A stretch of 22,370 nt of DNA from Kiloniellales bacterium. Its GTDB lineage: Bacteria; Pseudomonadota; Alphaproteobacteria; Kiloniellales; JAKSBE01. The position numbers and the translations under genes were made by a program. Under the pieces are notes generated by a model. That model worked only from the letters and a program-made list of their open reading frames with translations, had not been told where the DNA came from and made no database searches. The stretch covers positions 1 to 22,370 of the forward strand of contig JASJAL010000011.1 in NCBI GenBank assembly GCA_030067055.1, given 5' to 3'. How positions within the stretch are numbered: the stretch's first letter is position 1; each line of letters opens with the position of its first letter. Shown here one piece after another: positions 20,247-22,370 of the stretch.

Positions 20247-22370
20247 TCAGGCGGCATCCTCCGGCTCGATGACCAGGACCAGGTCGTGGGGCTCGACCCG
20301 GCTGCCGGTGGCGGCGACCACCTCGGTCACCCGGCCGCCGACCTCGGCGTAGACCCCGGTCTCCATCTTCATCGCCTCGATGACGAAGAGGGGGTCGCCG
20401 GCGGCCACGGTCTTGCCCGGGTCGCAGACCGTGACGATCACCCCCGGCATGGGGGCGCCGACCTGGCCGGGATCGGAGTCGTCGGCCTTGCGCCGCAGCT
20501 TGCCGGAGGCCGCCAAAGCCCGGTCCGGGACCTTGACGTTGCGCGGCTGGCCGTTCAGCTCGAAGAAGACCGTGCGCTGGCCGTCCTCGTCGGGATCGCT
20601 CAGCGCCAGGTAGGAGATGATCAGCGTCTTGCCCGCCTCGATCTCGACGTTGACCTCCTGGCCCGGCTCCAGGCCGTAGAAGAACACCGGGGTCGGCAGC
20701 ACCGAGACGTCGCCGTAGCTGCGCCGGTGCTTGGCGTAGTCGACGAAGACCTCGGGATACATCAGGTAGGAGGAGAGCTCGCGCTCGCCGACGTGGCGCC
20801 GGGTCTTCTTCTCGGCCTCGCCCCGCGCCGCGTCCAGGTCGACCGGCGGCAGGATCGAGCCGGCGCGCACCGTGAGCGGCTCGGCGCCCTTGAGGACCTT
20901 CTTCTGCAAGGCCTCGGGGAAGCCGCCGTAGGGCTGGCCGATCTCGCCGCGGAACAGGGCGATGACCGAGGCCGGGAAGGCGACCTCGCGCTTGGGGTCG
21001 AGGATGTCCTCCGGGGTCAGGCCGTTGGAGACCATGAAGAGGGCCAGGTCGCCGACCACCTTCGAGGTCGGGGTGACCTTGATGATGTCGCCGAAGAGCT
21101 GGTTGACCCGGGCGTAGGCGACTTCGACCTCTTGCCAGTGCCGCTCCAGGCCCAGGGCGCGGGCCTGCTCGCGCAGGTTGGTGTACTGGCCGCCCGGCAT
21201 GCCGTGGTCGTAGACCGAGGAGGCGCCGGCCCTGAGATCGCTCTCGAAGGCGCCGTAGTTGCGCCGCGCCGCCTCCCAGTAGGCGGCGGCGTCCCGCAGG
21301 GCCTGCCGGTCCAGGCCCGGGTCGCGGGCCCCGCCGGCCAGGGCGGCGACGATGCCGCCCAGGTTGGGCTGCGAGGTCAGGCCGCTCATCGGGTCGAGCG
21401 CGGCGTCGGCGGCGTCGACCCCCGCCTCGGCGGCGGCCAGGACGCTGGCGGCCGAGATGCCGCTGGTGTCGTGGGTGTGGAAGTGGATCGGGATCCCGAC
21501 CTCGCCCTTCAGGGCCGTGACCAGGATCCGCGCCGCCTCCGGCTTGCAGAGGCCGCCCATGTCCTTGATCCCGAGGATGTGGGCGCCGGCCGATTCCAGC
21601 TCCTTGGCCAGGCTGACGTAGTACTTGAGGTCGTACTTGGCCTCGGCCGGGCTGGAGAGGTCGCCGGTGTAGCAGATCGCCGCCTCGCAGAGCTTTCCGG
21701 CCTCGCGGATGGCGTCGATCGAGACCCGCATGTTCTCGATCCAGTTCAGCGAGTCGAAGACTCGGAAGAGGTCGACCCCGGCCTCGGCGGCCTGGGCCAG
21801 GAAATGGCGGACTACGTTGTCCGGGTAGTTGCTGTAGCCGACCCCGTTGGAACCGCGGGTCAGCATCTGCAGCAGGATGTTGGGCACCGCCGCGCGCAGC
21901 TTCGCCAGGCGGTCCCAGGGGTCCTCCTTCAGGAAGCGCAGGGCGACGTCGAAGGTCGCCCCGCCCCAGCACTCCAGGGACAGGAGCTGCGGCAGCCGGT
22001 GGGCGTAGAAGGGCGCGACGGCGACCAGGTCGTAGCTGCGCATCCGGGTCGCGATCAGGGACTGGTGGGCGTCGCGCAGCGTGGTGTCGGTGATCAGGAG
22101 CCGCTCCTGATCCAGCATCCACCGGGCGAAGCCCTCCGGTCCCAGCTCCTCCAGGCGCTGGCGGCTGCCGGCCGCCGGCTCGGCCAGGACCTCGGCCGGC
22201 GAGATCTCGGGCGGGGCCACGGCCTCCAGGCGCGCCGGGCGCGGCCGGCCCTCGACCTCCGGATTGCCGTTGACCAGGACCTCGCCGATGAAGGTCAGGA
22301 GCCGGGTCGCCCGGTCGCGGCGCAGGTGGAACTCGAAGAGCTCCGGCGTCGTGTCGATGAAGGTCGTGGT
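20247..22370 (-). CDS. pyc: Pyruvate carboxylase, C-terminal 707 residues (5' end outside window)
   Basis: The frame runs to the window edge; a start inside it is not credible, because TTTFIDTTPELFEFHLRRDR and IGEVLVNGNPEVEGRP, which link the biotin carboxylase and transferase domains, precede it. The carboxyltransferase TIM barrel is clear: LLITDTTLRDAHQSLIATRM near its start, GLCKPEAARILV further on, and FHTHDTSGISAASVLAAAEA with the metal-binding His-x-His. It ends in a biotinyl domain with FVIEAMKMETG, the modified Lys being encoded at 20367-20369. The enzyme makes oxaloacetate from pyruvate, bicarbonate and ATP to refill the TCA cycle. Usual length is about 1150 residues, so about 440 are missing upstream. 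It is a cell gene and marks the right edge of the mixed region. Confidence 0.97.
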   Translation of the reverse strand, partial: TTTFIDTTPELFEFHLRRDRATRLLTFIGEVLVNGNPEVEGRPRPARLEAVAPPEISPAEVLAEPAAGSRQRLEELGPEGFARWMLDQERLLITDTTLRDAHQSLIATRMRSYDLVAVAPFYAHRLPQLLSLECWGGATFDVALRFLKEDPWDRLAKLRAAVPNILLQMLTRGSNGVGYSNYPDNVVRHFLAQAAEAGVDLFRVFDSLNWIENMRVSIDAIREAGKLCEAAICYTGDLSSPAEAKYDLKYYVSLAKELESAGAHILGIKDMGGLCKPEAARILVTALKGEVGIPIHFHTHDTSGISAASVLAAAEAGVDAADAALDPMSGLTSQPNLGGIVAALAGGARDPGLDRQALRDAAAYWEAARRNYGAFESDLRAGASSVYDHGMPGGQYTNLREQARALGLERHWQEVEVAYARVNQLFGDIIKVTPTSKVVGDLALFMVSNGLTPEDILDPKREVAFPASVIALFRGEIGQPYGGFPEALQKKVLKGAEPLTVRAGSILPPVDLDAARGEAEKKTRRHVGERELSSYLMYPEVFVDYAKHRRSYGDVSVLPTPVFFYGLEPGQEVNVEIEAGKTLIISYLALSDPDEDGQRTVFFELNGQPRNVKVPDRALAASGKLRRKADDSDPGQVGAPMPGVIVTVCDPGKTVAAGDPLFVIEAMKMETGVYAEVGGRVTEVVAATGSRVEPHDLVLVIEPEDAA

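Noticed and set aside
20095..22122. 675-codon minus-strand frame
   Set aside because: Out of frame with pyruvate carboxylase, whose motifs are unmistakable; translation is Arg/Gly/Pro-rich.
1..22370. tRNA, rRNA, CRISPR arrays, integrase and att sites
   Set aside because: Looked for on both strands by eye; no cloverleaf, regular spacer array, integrase or flanking direct repeat was found, so no prophage boundary can be drawn.

Overview
The window is very GC-rich chromosomal DNA, most likely from an alphaproteobacterium of the Rhodospirillales/Kiloniellales type. This rests on the codon bias, a PleC/DivJ-style histidine kinase relic, a Flp pilin, a FetA/FetB pair and a full-length-type pyruvate carboxylase. 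The taxonomic call is inference and is loose below class level.

Layout. (1) 1-1327: end of a T7/BPP-1-type portal gene, a Bbp19-like gene and a scaffold-like gene, tightly packed on the plus strand. (2) 1328-10751: cell-type genes. These are a DUF4410-like lipoprotein, a small helical protein, an AraC regulator with an extra N-terminal HTH, a 46-codon membrane ORF overlapping an HExxH lipoprotein, a SdiA-regulated-type beta-propeller, a degenerate histidine kinase, an orphan Flp pilin, a 44-codon membrane ORF on the minus strand, FetA/FetB and a small coiled-coil lipoprotein. (3) 10752-11161: two nested palindromes and a terminator-like hairpin. (4) 11162-15764: phage head and internal-virion genes: major capsid protein, a small head protein, an internal virion protein and an 856-residue protein. 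The last one ends in a RelA/SpoT-type nucleotidyltransferase domain and is followed by an 88-residue orphan gene. (5) 15765-18358: a possible decayed mobile-element remnant, a DEDDh exonuclease, a DUF4892-like/OmpA protein and a divergent DM13 protein. (6) 18475-19047: a tail tubular protein A-like gene. (7) 19096-22370: an unknown conserved protein and the C-terminal part of pyruvate carboxylase, both minus strand.

Main points. Virion genes of one podovirus-like type lie in three blocks, separated by about 9.8 kb and 2.7 kb of ordinary cell genes. All are on the plus strand and all are open. This is either an old prophage broken up by insertions and rearrangements or a domesticated particle system. 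The best candidate for an undescribed system is the large virion protein: a long helical body, a Gly/Pro-rich linker, then a domain with RelA/SpoT synthetase motifs encoded in DNA of clearly lower GC, followed by a small acidic ORF. That is the architecture of a polymorphic toxin with an immunity gene, here attached to a protein that would be packaged in, and perhaps ejected from, a phage particle.

All family calls come from reading motifs by eye. No database search was run.
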